Shown here: positions 18,854 to 27,889 of the stretch, piece by piece
How positions within the stretch are numbered: the stretch's first letter is position 1
How the letters are laid out: every line of letters begins with the position of its first letter
Assembly (NCBI GenBank): GCA_964427285.1
Contig: CAYRTS010000007.1
Coordinates: 13,572 to 77,571, forward strand
Source: SPCO01 sp964427285
GTDB lineage: Bacteria; Chloroflexota; Limnocylindria; Limnocylindrales; CSP1-4
Length of the DNA: 64,000 nt
Direction of reading: 5' to 3'
Program-made: the position numbers and the translations under genes
Notes under the pieces: model-generated
What the model saw: only the letters and a program-made list of their open reading frames with translations
The model's database searches: none
Told to the model about the DNA's origin: nothing

Positions 18854-19393
18854 TCATGCGCGCTCGTAGGCGTCTCGGAGCCAGCCGACGACCTCGTCGT
18901 CCAGCTCCACGGGCGTCGCCAGGCGGACCCGATGGGTGCACATGCCGGACGAGGTTTCCAGTCGTCCGGCGGGCGGGACGCCTTTCAGGTTCAACCCGAT
19001 CTCCAGGCGGCCGCCTGGGGCAGGCCCGACCGTGCCGAACTGCTTCGACCGTCGCAGCGCAACATAGGTTTGCTTGGGCGCCAGCTCGACATCACCGCCG
19101 AATTCGGTCGCAATGGCGATGACCCGGTCATGGAACGGCCGGAGCGACGCCTTTGGCCCGGCGTAGATCGCGTCGACGAGGGAATCGCCCTCTGGGGCAG
19201 CAGGCCCGCGCAGGGCCGTGAGCGCCACGAGGTTCGCGTCACCATGTCCAAAGCCGTGCTCCGATTTCAGCCAGGCCACGATGGCGCCGTGCTTCGCCAG
19301 CCCGCTGGACTGGACAACGGCAAGCCACGCGTCCATCGGGCGCCCGGTTCGGGCCTCGACATTTCGGATCTGCGTACGGGTGGCTTCATCCAT
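18854..19393 (-). CDS. DUF4287/DUF5655 domain protein
   Basis: A 179-residue protein. The first 65 residues (TGRPMDAWLAVVQSSGLAKH, then VAWLKSEHGFGHGDANLV) match the DUF4287 pattern. The remainder (AGPKASLRPFHDRVIAIATE, then VALRRSKQFGTVGPA and LEIGLNLKGVPP) matches DUF5655, a predicted DNA-transport or protein-binding module. The two often occur together in one chain. Cellular role unknown; soluble, monocistronic. Confidence 0.8.
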   Translation of the reverse strand: MDEATRTQIRNVEARTGRPMDAWLAVVQSSGLAKHGAIVAWLKSEHGFGHGDANLVALTALRGPAAPEGDSLVDAIYAGPKASLRPFHDRVIAIATEFGGDVELAPKQTYVALRRSKQFGTVGPAPGGRLEIGLNLKGVPPAGRLETSSGMCTHRVRLATPVELDDEVVGWLRDAYERA

Positions 19394-19500
19394 GGAGCGT
19401 CTCCTTCATCAACGAGCGAGCGCCTTGGCGATTGAGGCGAGCTGGGTCTGGGCGGGGCCGTCGCTCCGTCTCGCCGTTTCGCCAAACCTGACCCGGCCGC

Positions 19501-20517
19501 TCAGGCTGGCGGGAGCACCGGCGTCGGTAGCGGCTCCCCGCGGACCCCCGCCAACAGGTTCGCGGCGGCCATGGCGGCCATCTTGCCGCGAGTCACCCGT
19601 GACGCGGACGCGATGTGCGGGACGATCAGGCAGTTGTCCAGGCCGACCAGGGGGTCGTCCATGGGGATCGGCTCGGGATCCGTGACGTCCAGCGCCGCGG
19701 CCCAGATCACGCCGTTCCGCAGCGCCGCGGCCAGGGCACGCTGGTCCACGACCGGGCCGCGGGACGTATTCACGAGCACGGCCGTCGGCTTCATGGAGGC
19801 CAGCGTCCGGGCGTTGATCAGGTGCCGCGTCTCGGCGGTCAGGTTGACGTGGAGGGACACGTAATCGCTCCGCGACAACAAGTCATCCATCCCGACGTAC
19901 GTGGCGCCAAGCGGCGCGGTCACGGATTCCGGGAGCCGGGCCACGTCGTGGTACAGGATCTCCATCCCGAACCCCTGGGCGCGTCGGGCGAGCGCCTGGC
20001 CGATCCGGCCAAATCCCACGATCCCGATCGTTGAGCCGTAGACATCGGGCCCCATGAGCAGCATCGGCCCCCACGTGCGCCATTGCCCGGCCCGCACGTA
20101 TCGATCACCTTCTGCGACCCGACGCGCGGCCGCCATCAACAGTGCGAACGCGAGATCGGCGGTCGTCTCGGTCAGAACCCCGGGCGTATTGCCCACAGCG
20201 ACGCCGCGCCGCGAACATGCCGGCACATCGATGTTGTCAAAGCCGACCGCGTAGTTCGCGACCACCCGCAACCCCGGCCCGGCCGCGTCGAGAAACTCGT
20301 CATCGACGCGATCGGTCAGCAGGGTCAGGACGCCATCGCAGCCGGCAACCCGGCGGAGCAGCTCAGCACGTGGCGGCGGCAACTCATCCTCCCAGAGGTC
20401 CATATCGCAGCCAGCGCGCACGGCATCGAGGCCCTCAGCGGGGATGATCCGCGCCACGAACACCCGCGGCCTCGCGCCAGTCGCGCCGCCCACCCCGCTC
20501 GAACCAACCTCAGCCAC
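19501..20517 (-). CDS. D-2-hydroxyacid dehydrogenase (glyoxylate reductase-like)
   Basis: A 338-residue NAD(P)-dependent oxidoreductase. The Rossmann motif is GIVGFGRIGQALARRAQGFG. Catalytic residues follow the family order: Arg in LVNTSRGPVVDQRAL, Glu in DVTDPEPIP, His in NCLIVPHIASAS. Closest functional group is glyoxylate/hydroxypyruvate reductase (D-glycerate dehydrogenase). The GTG start overlaps the stop of the upstream aminotransferase by 8 bp, so it belongs to the proline dehydrogenase-aminotransferase operon. An alternative ATG lies 18 bp upstream. Confidence 0.9.
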   Translation of the reverse strand: MAEVGSSGVGGATGARPRVFVARIIPAEGLDAVRAGCDMDLWEDELPPPRAELLRRVAGCDGVLTLLTDRVDDEFLDAAGPGLRVVANYAVGFDNIDVPACSRRGVAVGNTPGVLTETTADLAFALLMAAARRVAEGDRYVRAGQWRTWGPMLLMGPDVYGSTIGIVGFGRIGQALARRAQGFGMEILYHDVARLPESVTAPLGATYVGMDDLLSRSDYVSLHVNLTAETRHLINARTLASMKPTAVLVNTSRGPVVDQRALAAALRNGVIWAAALDVTDPEPIPMDDPLVGLDNCLIVPHIASASRVTRGKMAAMAAANLLAGVRGEPLPTPVLPPA

Positions 20518-21703
20518 GACCCAGGCCCTCCACAAATCGACCGATCCGCCCGAGCGCCTCGGTCAGGTTCTCACGCGAGTTTGCATATGAGATCCGGATG
20601 TGCTCCGTCCCCACGCCGCCGAACGCTGTCCCCGCCAGCACGCACACGCCTGCCTCTTGCAGCAACCGCTCGGCCAGTTCGGCACCGGACAGGCCCGTCC
20701 CGGCGATCGACGGGAACACATAGAACGCCCCGACCGGGGTCGCGCAGCGAATGCCCGGGATCGCGTTCAAGCCGGCCACGATGAGGTCGCGCCGAGCCTT
20801 GAACTCGACCACCATCGCGTTCACGTCGTCCTGGGGCCCGGTCAGCGCCTCAACCGCGCCAACCTGGACAAAGGTCGGCGCACACGAGATCGTGTTGATG
20901 ATCAGCTGGCCGTAGGTCTGAACCAGCGCAGGCGGCACGATCGCGTAGCCCAGCCGCCAGCCGGTCATCGCAAACGTCTTGGAGAAGCCATCGAGGATGA
21001 TCGTCCGCTCGGCCATCCCAGGCAGCGCGGCGATCGAGACGTGCTCTGCGCCGTCGTACAGGATCCGCCCGTAGATCTCGTCGGCCACGACCCACAGATC
21101 GTGCTCGATCGCGAGGGCCGCGATCCGCTCCAGGTCCGAGCGGGTCAGCACGCCGCCCGTCGGGTTGGCCGGCGAATTGACGAACAGGACCCGGGTCCGC
21201 GGCGTGATCAGCGCAGCCAGTTCGTCGACGTCGAGCCGGAACTCGTTCTCCATCCGGATCGGGATCGGGACCGGGGTCGCACCGACAAAGCGCGTCAGCG
21301 ACTCGTAGATCGGATAGCCGGGATCCGGGACGATCACCTCGTCGCCCGGGTCCACCAACCCCAGGATCGCGTACAGCATCACGCCCTTGCCGCCAACCGT
21401 GACGAACACCTGCGACGGATCGGCCGTGACGCCCTTGTGCAGGGCAACGTCGGCGGCGATCGCCTGCCGCAACGCGGGGATCCCGGGGAATGGCGCGTAG
21501 TGGGTCGCCCCATTGTCCAGTGCCCGCTTGGCGGCCTCACGAACGTGGTTCGGCGTATCGAAATCGGGCTCGCCGATCTGGAGGTGGATGATCGATCGAC
21601 CCTGAGCCTCGAGTGCGCGCGCCCGCGCCGAGACCTCGAACGCGCTCTCCGTCCCAATCGTGCCCATCCGGGCCGCGATGCGACGAGCCAATGACACGGA
21701 CAT
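20510..21703 (-). CDS. Class I aminotransferase (aspartate aminotransferase-like)
   Basis: A 397-residue PLP enzyme of fold type I. It shows the substrate loop LQIGEPDFDTPNHV, the PLP-ring region NSPANPTGGV, and the Schiff-base Lys in DGFSKTFAMTGWRLGY, typical of the aspartate/aromatic aminotransferase I-alpha/I-gamma group. The ATG before SVSLARRIAARM follows proline dehydrogenase by 11 bp. In this operon it may act on glutamate or another product of proline breakdown, but that is inference from context only. Confidence 0.92.
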   Translation of the reverse strand: MSVSLARRIAARMGTIGTESAFEVSARARALEAQGRSIIHLQIGEPDFDTPNHVREAAKRALDNGATHYAPFPGIPALRQAIAADVALHKGVTADPSQVFVTVGGKGVMLYAILGLVDPGDEVIVPDPGYPIYESLTRFVGATPVPIPIRMENEFRLDVDELAALITPRTRVLFVNSPANPTGGVLTRSDLERIAALAIEHDLWVVADEIYGRILYDGAEHVSIAALPGMAERTIILDGFSKTFAMTGWRLGYAIVPPALVQTYGQLIINTISCAPTFVQVGAVEALTGPQDDVNAMVVEFKARRDLIVAGLNAIPGIRCATPVGAFYVFPSIAGTGLSGAELAERLLQEAGVCVLAGTAFGGVGTEHIRISYANSRENLTEALGRIGRFVEGLGRG

Positions 21704-21714
21704 CTCCGGCCCTC

Positions 21715-22632
21715 CTACGGCAACAGTTGACGAAGCGCGAACATGACATTGGCCGGTCGCTCGGCGATCCGGCGCATATACCACGGGTACCAGTGCTCAC
21801 CATAGGCGATCAGCGCCCCCACCCGGTAGCCAGCGGCCCCCAGGCGGCGCTGCTGATCCTCGCGGATCCCGTAGAGCATCTGGACCTCGAACCGGTCCAC
21901 GCCGATCCCGGCGACCGCCACCTGGGCGGCGATCTGCTCGATCAGCACGACGTCATGGGTGCCCAGTCCAAGGCGGATCGGTCGCTCACGCCCATCGAGC
22001 AGAAAGCGGACCGCCAGTCCCATGAAGCTGGCGTCCACGCTGCGCCGGTTGGTGTACGCGATTGATTCCGGCTCGTCGTAGGCGCCCTTGACCAGGCGGA
22101 TGGCGGGATCGAGCGGTCGGAGGCGTTCGATATCCACGGCGGTACGGCGCAGATAGGCCTGGAGGCAGAGCCCGGTCCGCGGCTGGACCGCACGCAGCCG
22201 CTCATAGAGCGCGACCGTCGCCTCGACGTAGGCGCTCCCCTCCATGTCGATCCACAGATACGAGTCCCGGGCGGCGGCGTGCTCGGCGAGGCGGACGAGG
22301 TGTCGAAAGCAGGCCTCCGGGTCCAGGTCGAGCCCCAGTTGCGTGGGCTTCACGGAGATCTCGCCGCGGATCCCGCGTGCGACGATCTGGTCGAGGACGT
22401 CGATGTAGTGCGCGGCAACCTCGTCTGCCTCGGTGAGGTGTCCGAGGTTCTCCCCCAGTCGGGTGTAGAGCGTCGCGATCCCCGCGGCCTGCAACGGTCC
22501 GGCCGCGTCAAGGGCGGCCGCCAGCGTCTCGCCCGGCATGAATCGGCGCACCGCCCGGCGCATGAAGCGCATCCGCGGCAGGCGCTCCTTGAGCCACCGA
22601 TTCCGAGCCGCCCACAGGAAGACGCGCCGCAC
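21715..22632 (-). CDS. Proline dehydrogenase (monofunctional)
   Basis: A 305-residue FAD enzyme that oxidises proline to pyrroline-5-carboxylate and passes electrons to quinone. The TIM-barrel core shows SVKPTQLGLDLD, DMEGSAYVEATV, RLVKGAYDEPES with the active-site Lys, and the C-terminal substrate-binding helix YGEHWYPWYMRRIAERPAN with the paired Arg. Length is normal for single-domain bacterial forms; there is no P5C dehydrogenase module. First gene of a three-gene operon and divergent from the DUF2203 gene. Confidence 0.94.
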   Translation of the reverse strand: MRRVFLWAARNRWLKERLPRMRFMRRAVRRFMPGETLAAALDAAGPLQAAGIATLYTRLGENLGHLTEADEVAAHYIDVLDQIVARGIRGEISVKPTQLGLDLDPEACFRHLVRLAEHAAARDSYLWIDMEGSAYVEATVALYERLRAVQPRTGLCLQAYLRRTAVDIERLRPLDPAIRLVKGAYDEPESIAYTNRRSVDASFMGLAVRFLLDGRERPIRLGLGTHDVVLIEQIAAQVAVAGIGVDRFEVQMLYGIREDQQRRLGAAGYRVGALIAYGEHWYPWYMRRIAERPANVMFALRQLLP

Positions 22633-22717
22633 GGTTCCTCCTCGATGACGTCCTGCCCAGGATGCCCTGTCGGGCAGAACCGGATGGTACGCGACCGTGG
22701 GGCTACTATCGAGCCTG

Positions 22718-23155
22718 ATGAGTCGCTTCTACGACATCGATGGCGCCAACGCTGCGATCCCGGAGATCGATGGGATCGTCGCGATCCTGCGCACCCAGCG
22801 CGAAGAGCTGGTGCGCATGCGCGACGAGATCCTGGCCGCGGGATCGGGTGGCGAGGGCACGCCTTCGCCGGTCACCGCCCCGAACGGCGAGAGTGAGGTG
22901 CCGATTTCGAGCGACCTCCGCCTCGCCCGCCTGCGAATGCAGGGACTGATCGACCAGATGGCAGCGGGTGTGGCCCGCATCGATGCGCTGGGGCTGACCC
23001 TGCGCGACATCGAGCGCGGCCTGGTCGACTTCCCGGCCCTGGTGTCCGGCCGCCAGGTCTGGCTGTGCTGGCAGCCCGGCGAGCCATCCATCGGCTGGTG
23101 GCACGACCTCGAAACCGGCTTCGACGGGCGGCGACCGCTGGCGGAGCTGGCATGA
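22718..23155 (+). CDS. DUF2203 protein
   Basis: A 145-residue protein matching DUF2203: the N-terminal helix DIDGANAAIPEIDGIVAIL, a central coiled region, and the conserved C-terminal block GLVDFPALVSGRQVWLCWQ followed by GEPSIGWWHDLETGFDGR. Function of the family is unknown. The ATG (MSRFYD) starts the conserved domain. Its stop overlaps the start of the next gene (ATGA), making it the first gene of a coupled three-gene unit. Confidence 0.86.
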   Translation: MSRFYDIDGANAAIPEIDGIVAILRTQREELVRMRDEILAAGSGGEGTPSPVTAPNGESEVPISSDLRLARLRMQGLIDQMAAGVARIDALGLTLRDIERGLVDFPALVSGRQVWLCWQPGEPSIGWWHDLETGFDGRRPLAELA

Positions 23156-23601
23156 CCGTCGGCGCAGTCGTCATCGGGCGAGACGGACGGGCGAAGGCCT
23201 ACCGGCCACTCCCCGCTGCGGACCGGACGGCAGCGCTGCGCGCGGGCCTCGCCGCCTACGGAAGAGGCGACTTCTTCGAGGCGCACGAGCTGCTGGAGCC
23301 GGCCTGGATGGGCACGGACGTGCCGGCCGAGCGGGCGCTCCTGCAGGGCCTGATCAAGGTCGCTGCCGCGTATGTCCATGCCGCCCGCGGCAACCCGGTC
23401 GGGATCGGCCGGAACCTGGAGGGAGCGCGGCTCCGGCTGCTCGAGGCACAGGAGGACTACCGGTCCGCGGGCGTTCCCGATCCGACGTGGCTCGACATCG
23501 AAGCCCTCGTTGACGCCATCGACCTCCGGATCGCCGACCTGGCGACGTACGCCAGCGGCCCGACCCTCGGGCCACCCGAATTGCCAGGGAGCTTCCCGTG
23601 A
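23152..23601 (+). CDS. DUF309 protein
   Basis: A 149-residue protein with the DUF309 signature: GRGDFFEAHELLEPAWMGT with the paired Glu-Ala-His, then LLQGLIKVAAAYVHAARGN, an all-helical fold. The biochemical role of the family is unknown. It overlaps DUF2203 upstream and the rhodanese gene downstream by 4 bp each (ATGA and GTGA), so all three are probably made together. Confidence 0.88.
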   Translation: MTVGAVVIGRDGRAKAYRPLPAADRTAALRAGLAAYGRGDFFEAHELLEPAWMGTDVPAERALLQGLIKVAAAYVHAARGNPVGIGRNLEGARLRLLEAQEDYRSAGVPDPTWLDIEALVDAIDLRIADLATYASGPTLGPPELPGSFP

Positions 23602-23969
23602 CCATGCCCGGTCCGCTGCCGACCGTCGATGTCTCCGAGGCCGAGCGGCGACTCCGGGAGGATCCGGAGCGGCCGCTCCTGATCGATGTCCGCGAAGTGG
23701 CTGAGTTTGTCGCCGTCAGGGCACCCGGCGCGATCCTGCTGCCGACGTCGACCCTCTCGGCCCGGGTGGATGAACTGCCAACGGACCGCCCCTTGCTCGT
23801 GATCTGCCACGTTGGCGGACGATCGGCGGCCGTCACGGGCTTCCTCGCCCGGAGCGGTCGCACGGACGTGACCAATGTGGCCGGGGGGATGGAGGCCTGG
23901 GAGCGGGCCGGACTCCCGGTCCGACGCGGTCCCGTGGAGCCGGGCGAGGGCGGCTTCCCGACGAGTTGA
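23598..23969 (+). CDS. Rhodanese-like sulfurtransferase
   Basis: A 123-residue single rhodanese domain. The active-site loop is LLVICHVGGRSAAVTGF, with Cys followed by the basic/Gly persulfide-cradle residues, and DVREVAEFVAVRAPGAI lies at the front. Likely carries sulfane sulfur in the cytoplasm; donor and acceptor unknown. The GTG start overlaps the DUF309 stop. Confidence 0.88.
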   Translation: MTMPGPLPTVDVSEAERRLREDPERPLLIDVREVAEFVAVRAPGAILLPTSTLSARVDELPTDRPLLVICHVGGRSAAVTGFLARSGRTDVTNVAGGMEAWERAGLPVRRGPVEPGEGGFPTS

Positions 23970-23977
23970 CCGGGAAC

Positions 23978-24023
23978 CGCCGGCCTGGCCGGCGCTCAGC
24001 CGGCGCTCAGCCGGCCCTCAGCC
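23978..24023. terminator. Palindrome and short repeats between convergent genes
   Basis: CGCCGGCC and its exact complement flank a single T (23978-23994), followed by about three tandem copies of GGCGCTCAGCC. The site lies between two convergent operons (rhodanese and the respiratory cluster) and may act as a bidirectional stop. There is no T-run, so intrinsic termination is uncertain. Confidence 0.35.
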
Positions 24024-24031
24024 ACGAGACA

Positions 24032-25486
24032 CTAGCGTCGGCGGCGGCTCATGAGCCTGCCAAACAGCGCTCGGGTCCCATCGCGGTGGGCAAAGGCCAC
24101 ACCCACCAGGATCAGCACGATGAAGTTGACCGCGCCGACGTTGGCCGCATTGAGATAGCCCAGCTGCTGGCCGATTTCGCCGCCGATCGTCAGGCCGGGA
24201 ACGGTGGCGCCGACCAGGCCGAGCTGGAAGAATGGCGCCTGGGGCGCCGTGTTGGCGCGGACGCTCGATGCCAGGACGCCACTGTCGCTAACGCCCCCGA
24301 CCAGGATCGCATTTGGACCGCTGACGATGGCGGCGGCACCCTCGAGACCCGCCTGGGGCAGGTCGCTCACGTCCAGGTGCTTCCACTCGGTCAGTTCGCC
24401 GGTCGAGGTTGGGATCGCCCAATACAGCTCTCGTACCGGGCCCGAGCCATCATTGCCGCCCACTAGATAGAGCGCGCCGTTGGCGGCCCAGCCCGCCGCG
24501 TTTGTCCGGGCCACCGGCAGGTTCGCCGCGTTGTTGATATCCCAGCGAACCACCTTGCCCTCGTCGGGGTTCTCCGGTAGTCCCTCGATCGCCGCCTCGC
24601 CAAAGGCACCACGCTGGACGGCGCCCACGGGTCCGTTGGCATCGCTGCCACCGTAGACCCAGACGAAGTCACCGACTGCTGCTGCCGTCGCATCGGCCTG
24701 TGCTTGCGCAAGCGGTTGCTCGGCGGCCCACGGGCCCAGCGCGCCCGCGTTGTCGATCAAGGACTTCCAGGTCGTCGCCACCGGGCCAGCCGGGCCCCGA
24801 CCCCCGATCAGCAGGAGGCCGTCCGTCGTGACCGCCGCCGCCGCGGCCGTGCGGGCCTCGGGGAGGGCCAGCGCGTCGGCAATCGCCCACTCACCGAGGT
24901 CCCCGGTGGCACCATCCGGAGTCAGGACAAAGACCGTTGATGTCGGGGCACCCGCCTCGTTCGTGCCACCCGCGACGTAGATGCTCCCCGCGACATACGC
25001 AACGCTGGCATCGGCCCGGGGTGCGGGGAGCGCAGGGCCTGAGCCCCACGGGCCGAACCCGCCCGAGCCATCCGCGGCCGCTACGAAGACACCGGCCTGC
25101 GCCGTCACGCCATCCGAGCCGCCGATGTACAGCAATTTCGTGCCGACCTGGACCACGGAGCCGCCGGTACGCCCGGCGGGCAGCGCCAGTTCCGGAGGCG
25201 AGGGATGCCAGGGCACCAGCGCCCCGACCGGGGCGGGACAGGGCAGCGTCTCGTTGGTGGGCGGACACAGGTTGATCGGCGACCAGGCGAGCACACCCAG
25301 GCTCACCGTGCGCCCGACGGTGAGGTAGTAGGCGCGGTCCGGCAGGTAGCCGAGCATGAAGATGATCAGGATCAGCCAGCCAAAGGCCTTGGCCGAGGCC
25401 CAGCCCCAGCCATCGGCGTCGAGCAGCCCGAACAGGGCCCGCCGTCTGGCCACGACTCTCCCGGCTCCGAGCGCCTGCTGCGCCAT
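24032..25486 (-). CDS. Membrane-anchored beta-propeller (Kelch-like) protein
   Basis: A 484-residue protein with a transmembrane segment near each end (about 34-52 and 450-468). Between them are repeated blades of the Kelch type: LLYIGGSDG, IYVAGGTNEAG, LLLIGGRGPAG, VWVYGGSDANG, LYLVGGNDGSG, AILVGGVSDSG, about 55-60 residues apart, suggesting six blades outside the membrane. Last gene of the cytochrome bc operon, 45 bp after the cytochrome c-cupredoxin gene. Possibly an accessory subunit or a docking protein for electron carriers; no known equivalent in bc complexes comes to mind. Confidence 0.75.
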   Translation of the reverse strand: MAQQALGAGRVVARRRALFGLLDADGWGWASAKAFGWLILIIFMLGYLPDRAYYLTVGRTVSLGVLAWSPINLCPPTNETLPCPAPVGALVPWHPSPPELALPAGRTGGSVVQVGTKLLYIGGSDGVTAQAGVFVAAADGSGGFGPWGSGPALPAPRADASVAYVAGSIYVAGGTNEAGAPTSTVFVLTPDGATGDLGEWAIADALALPEARTAAAAAVTTDGLLLIGGRGPAGPVATTWKSLIDNAGALGPWAAEQPLAQAQADATAAAVGDFVWVYGGSDANGPVGAVQRGAFGEAAIEGLPENPDEGKVVRWDINNAANLPVARTNAAGWAANGALYLVGGNDGSGPVRELYWAIPTSTGELTEWKHLDVSDLPQAGLEGAAAIVSGPNAILVGGVSDSGVLASSVRANTAPQAPFFQLGLVGATVPGLTIGGEIGQQLGYLNAANVGAVNFIVLILVGVAFAHRDGTRALFGRLMSRRRR

Positions 25487-25531
25487 GGTCCTCCATCCTC
25501 ATCCGCCGTCCCGTCGGGGTCAGGCGGTCAG

Positions 25532-26590
25532 CTACTCCGCGGTCAGTGTGCCTGTCATGTTCGGGTGCACCGAGCAGATGAATGGGTACTCCCCGGCCAC
25601 CAGGGCCGGCACCTGGTACTGCTGGGTTGCCACGCCGTTAAAGATTTCGCCCTTGAACACGCTGGCCCCGGCCCCATCCTTGATCTCGACGTTGTGCGGC
25701 GTCGTCGCATCCTGGTTGTCGAAGGCGATGACGAACGGTGCGTCCGCCGGGACCGTGACGCTGGTCGTGGTGAACGCGATCCCCGACGCGACGATGTCGA
25801 CAACCACGCCGCTGGGGTCCGCCGACCCTGACGGGGCCACCGATCCCGACGGGGCCGCGGACGGCGAATTGAACTCATCGGTCCAGCAGTCCGGGTATGG
25901 CGTCGCGCCCGCGTCGGGCTTGTAGGCCGCCTCACGCCAACCATTGAACGTCTTGACCTTGCCGCTGACCGGATCGATCTCGGGTTCGAACAGTTCGGGA
26001 TCCCGGATCACGTAGGTTTCGTCGCTCGGCGCCCGAATGAATGCAATCAGATCGTCGATCTGGATGTAGTTGAGGGGACCCGGAGGATTCGCCGTATCCG
26101 CCCAGACGGGCATGGCGGAGGTCGGGTTGCCGCAGACGTACCGCCCGCCGGCGTCGAGCACCTGGCGAAGGTAGTTCTCGTTGAGGTGCACGAACAGCTT
26201 GTCCTGGCGGTTGAGGACCGGGCCGGCACCGCCCTCGCCCTGCTCCCCGTGACAGCGAGCGCAGTTGGCCTGATAGACGTTGTAGCCACGCTCCACGGCG
26301 AGGACCTGCTGGTTCGTGGCCTCCTGCTCGAGGCGGGGCGTGCTGATGCCCAACGGCCCGGTCTCGTAGAACCAGTAGATCGCGGTGAACAGGACGACGA
26401 CGACCGTCAGGAGGAAGCCGACCCAGCGTGCATTCGACGACTGGCGGACGACCTGGGCGGCACGCTCAGGGGTCAGCTCGAAGGCACGCACGGACGGCGG
26501 CGAGGTAAACCGTTCAACGGGCGCCGCATCCACGGGCGGACGCACCATGGGCAGGCGTTGCTCTGGCTCGCGCCCGGGCGTCTCGGCCAT
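25532..26590 (-). CDS. Cytochrome c-cupredoxin fusion protein
   Basis: A 352-residue membrane-anchored electron carrier. One transmembrane helix (about 58-77) is followed by a class I cytochrome c domain with CARCHG haem motif and SAMPVW axial Met. A Ser/Pro/Ala linker leads to a C-terminal cupredoxin with type-1 copper ligands: His in TPHNVEI, then Cys, His and Met in FICSVHPNMTG. The start overlaps the Rieske stop (TGATG). In the bc complex it likely takes the place of cytochrome c1, with the copper domain passing electrons onward (inference). Confidence 0.88.
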   Translation of the reverse strand: MAETPGREPEQRLPMVRPPVDAAPVERFTSPPSVRAFELTPERAAQVVRQSSNARWVGFLLTVVVVLFTAIYWFYETGPLGISTPRLEQEATNQQVLAVERGYNVYQANCARCHGEQGEGGAGPVLNRQDKLFVHLNENYLRQVLDAGGRYVCGNPTSAMPVWADTANPPGPLNYIQIDDLIAFIRAPSDETYVIRDPELFEPEIDPVSGKVKTFNGWREAAYKPDAGATPYPDCWTDEFNSPSAAPSGSVAPSGSADPSGVVVDIVASGIAFTTTSVTVPADAPFVIAFDNQDATTPHNVEIKDGAGASVFKGEIFNGVATQQYQVPALVAGEYPFICSVHPNMTGTLTAE

Positions 26591-27264
26591 CAGATGCAAC
26601 CCGTTGGCGTTCGCGGCGGGATCACGCCAGGCTGACCAAGGGCGACGGGCAACGGCCCAAGGGTGATCTTGCCCGTGTTGATCGTGAGCTTGCCGTCACC
26701 GTCAACCGTCACGGAGAACCGGTCCATCCCACGCGGCGCCGGCCCGAATGCCTCGCCATCCACCTTGACCCCCAGCCGGTCGTAGCGGGAGCCGTGACAG
26801 GGGCATTCCAGCCAGAAGTTACGGATGCACGGATTCGGCTTGCAGCCGAGATGCGGGCAGCGCTGATAGAGCGCTCGAACGTTGAGCGCGGTGCCGTCGC
26901 CGCTCGTGTCCTCGCCGGCCAGAAACCGCTGTTGGGAGGGATCCACCAGGATCACGAAGGCCCGCGCCTCCGAGTAGTAGGCCGGATATCCCTCCGCGAT
27001 CGGAAGCGCGGAATTCTGGAGCTTGACCGTCTCCAGATCGCCGATCGGGATGGAGGCCCCAAAGCCGCTGGTCAGGTTCGGCCAGGCAAATGCGAGCGTC
27101 CCGGCCACGACCTCCAGGAGCCAAAGGCCGATCCCAGTCCCCAGGGCGGCGCGCATCAGCTGCCGCCGGGACAGGCCGCTGACCTGCTGCTTGCGCAGGG
27201 ACTTGATGGCCTCGCTGGTCAGCGCGGCGGACTTGTGGATCGGCTCCACCTGGTAGTTGCTCAT
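26590..27264 (-). CDS. Rieske iron-sulfur protein
   Basis: A 224-residue subunit of the quinol oxidising bc complex. The N-terminus has a twin-arginine-like SRRQLM before a hydrophobic anchor (about 38-60), as in exported Rieske proteins. The 2Fe-2S ligands are Cys and His in CPHLGC and CPCHGS. A GPAPRGMDRF segment matches the Pro loop. It lies between subunit IV (22 bp) and the cytochrome c-cupredoxin gene (overlap). Confidence 0.94.
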   Translation of the reverse strand: MSNYQVEPIHKSAALTSEAIKSLRKQQVSGLSRRQLMRAALGTGIGLWLLEVVAGTLAFAWPNLTSGFGASIPIGDLETVKLQNSALPIAEGYPAYYSEARAFVILVDPSQQRFLAGEDTSGDGTALNVRALYQRCPHLGCKPNPCIRNFWLECPCHGSRYDRLGVKVDGEAFGPAPRGMDRFSVTVDGDGKLTINTGKITLGPLPVALGQPGVIPPRTPTGCI

Positions 27265-27286
27265 GAACGCTCGGTCCCTCGGGATG

Positions 27287-27889
27287 TCACAGGGCGAAAT
27301 GCAGTCCGGGGCTGGTCACATACGGAATCACGAACGTGTAGCCGGGTCCCCGGAAGAAGATCCCGACGAATGTCAACGTGAGCCCGAGGATGCAGAACAT
27401 GGTGAACAGCACCACGGCGGTCTTGCGCTCCGACGGCCTGACGGCCAGGACGTTCTCGCGGTCGATGTACGGAATGAGCGCCGCACCGACCAGCACGAAC
27501 GTGGGAACAAGCACGCCGGCGACCGTCGGGTGGAAGTAGGCGAGCAGCTCCTGGAGACCCAGGAAGTACCACGGCGCCTTGGCCACGGCCGGGGTCACGT
27601 TGCCGTTGGCCAGCTCCTCGAGTGGCGCGTTGATGAACAGGCCCATAAGCAGGAGAAAGACGCTCATGACGCCGGCCGCCAGGAACTCGATCGAGAGGAG
27701 GTGCGGCCAGGTCATGACCGTGTCGTCCGGCTCCTTCTGGACCCTGACCACAGCGTCTTGCTTGACCAGCGCCAGCAGCCGATATGGCCGAGCCGACATC
27801 GGCACGCGTTGCTTGTCAATCTCCGTGCGCCGCGCCGGATCGACCGGCACCACGACCCGCGTCTCGGACGGCGTCCTCTGGTCGGTCAC
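27287..27889 (-). CDS. Cytochrome b C-terminal subunit (subunit IV-like)
   Basis: A 200-residue protein with three or four hydrophobic segments corresponding to the C-terminal half of cytochrome b or PetD. The quinol-site motif PEWYFL of the family appears as APWYFLGLQELLAYF, with Glu replaced by Ala/Pro context. A soluble N-terminal extension of about 60 residues precedes the first helix. The start overlaps the cytochrome b stop by 4 bp. A split cytochrome b of this sort is the b6f-like arrangement. Confidence 0.88.
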   Translation of the reverse strand: MTDQRTPSETRVVVPVDPARRTEIDKQRVPMSARPYRLLALVKQDAVVRVQKEPDDTVMTWPHLLSIEFLAAGVMSVFLLLMGLFINAPLEELANGNVTPAVAKAPWYFLGLQELLAYFHPTVAGVLVPTFVLVGAALIPYIDRENVLAVRPSERKTAVVLFTMFCILGLTLTFVGIFFRGPGYTFVIPYVTSPGLHFAL

